From assembly GCA_028696365.1 (NCBI GenBank), contig JAQVHG010000157.1:1-5482 (forward strand): a DNA stretch of 5,482 bases. The letters run 5' to 3'. Positions 5,452 to 5,482 of the stretch are shown piece after piece. Under the pieces are notes generated by a model. The model searched no databases, had not been told where the DNA came from, and saw only the letters and a list, made by a program, of their open reading frames with translations. This DNA comes from Methanofollis sp. Lineage in GTDB: Archaea; Halobacteriota; Methanomicrobia; Methanomicrobiales; Methanofollaceae. Within the stretch, counting starts at the first letter, position 1. Each line of letters begins with the position of its first letter. The position numbers and the translations under genes were made by a program.

Positions 5452-5473
5452 GAAAGATTATTCTACACGTTAA

Positions 5474-5481
5474 TATTTATA
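5474..5481 (-). promoter_or_regulatory. TATA-box promoter of the HAMP-roadblock operon
   Basis: On the minus strand TATAAATA (5481 down to 5474) is a near-consensus archaeal TATA box. Its centre is about 26 bases before the ATG at 5451, so transcription would begin at or a few bases before the start codon. There is no ribosome binding site upstream of this ATG, consistent with a leaderless or near-leaderless mRNA. Any BRE element mostly lies beyond the window edge. Confidence 0.6.
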
Positions 5482-5482
5482 C

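Overview
The window looks like a piece of a methanogenic archaeal chromosome, probably Methanomicrobiales (Methanoculleus/Methanofollis-like). This is inferred from moderately GC-rich genes separated by AT-rich gaps, archaeal TATA-type promoters and Shine-Dalgarno sites, a COG1586-type SpeD-like gene, and a roadblock/LC7 + HAMP gene group. I could not search a database, so the taxonomy is an inference.

Layout. (1) 1-2449, plus strand: the 3' part of a large M1-family zinc aminopeptidase gene whose start lies before the window. (2) 2450-2965: an AT-rich gap of about 0.5 kb with a hairpin plus T-run just after the peptidase, several short stem-loops, and the promoter and strong ribosome binding site of the next gene. 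(3) 2966-3433, plus strand: a small pyruvoyl-enzyme-type protein related to S-adenosylmethionine decarboxylase, ended by a hairpin/T-tract terminator that overlaps its own stop codon. (4) 3434-3725: a GC-rich, hairpin-rich spacer between convergent genes, bounded by an imperfect 18-bp inverted repeat; it may be a MITE-like or other intergenic repeat. (5) 3726-5451, minus strand: a compact operon read from right to left. Its order is a two-TM stand-alone HAMP protein, a 62-residue unknown protein, a single-domain roadblock/LC7 protein, and a two-domain protein with a DUF2226/PATAN-like N-terminus and a divergent roadblock-like C-terminus. A near-leaderless TATA promoter lies at the right edge of the window.

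How the genes fit together. The peptidase (peptide turnover) and the SpeD-like enzyme (polyamine or related decarboxylation) look like independent transcription units. The minus-strand operon is the most interesting part. A membrane HAMP module with no output domain is co-transcribed with two roadblock-type proteins, which in other systems regulate or scaffold small Ras-like GTPases. No GTPase is encoded in the window. The likely picture is a membrane-linked signalling or polarity module whose input and partner are unknown. That role is inference, while the gene structure and domain signatures are visible in the sequence.
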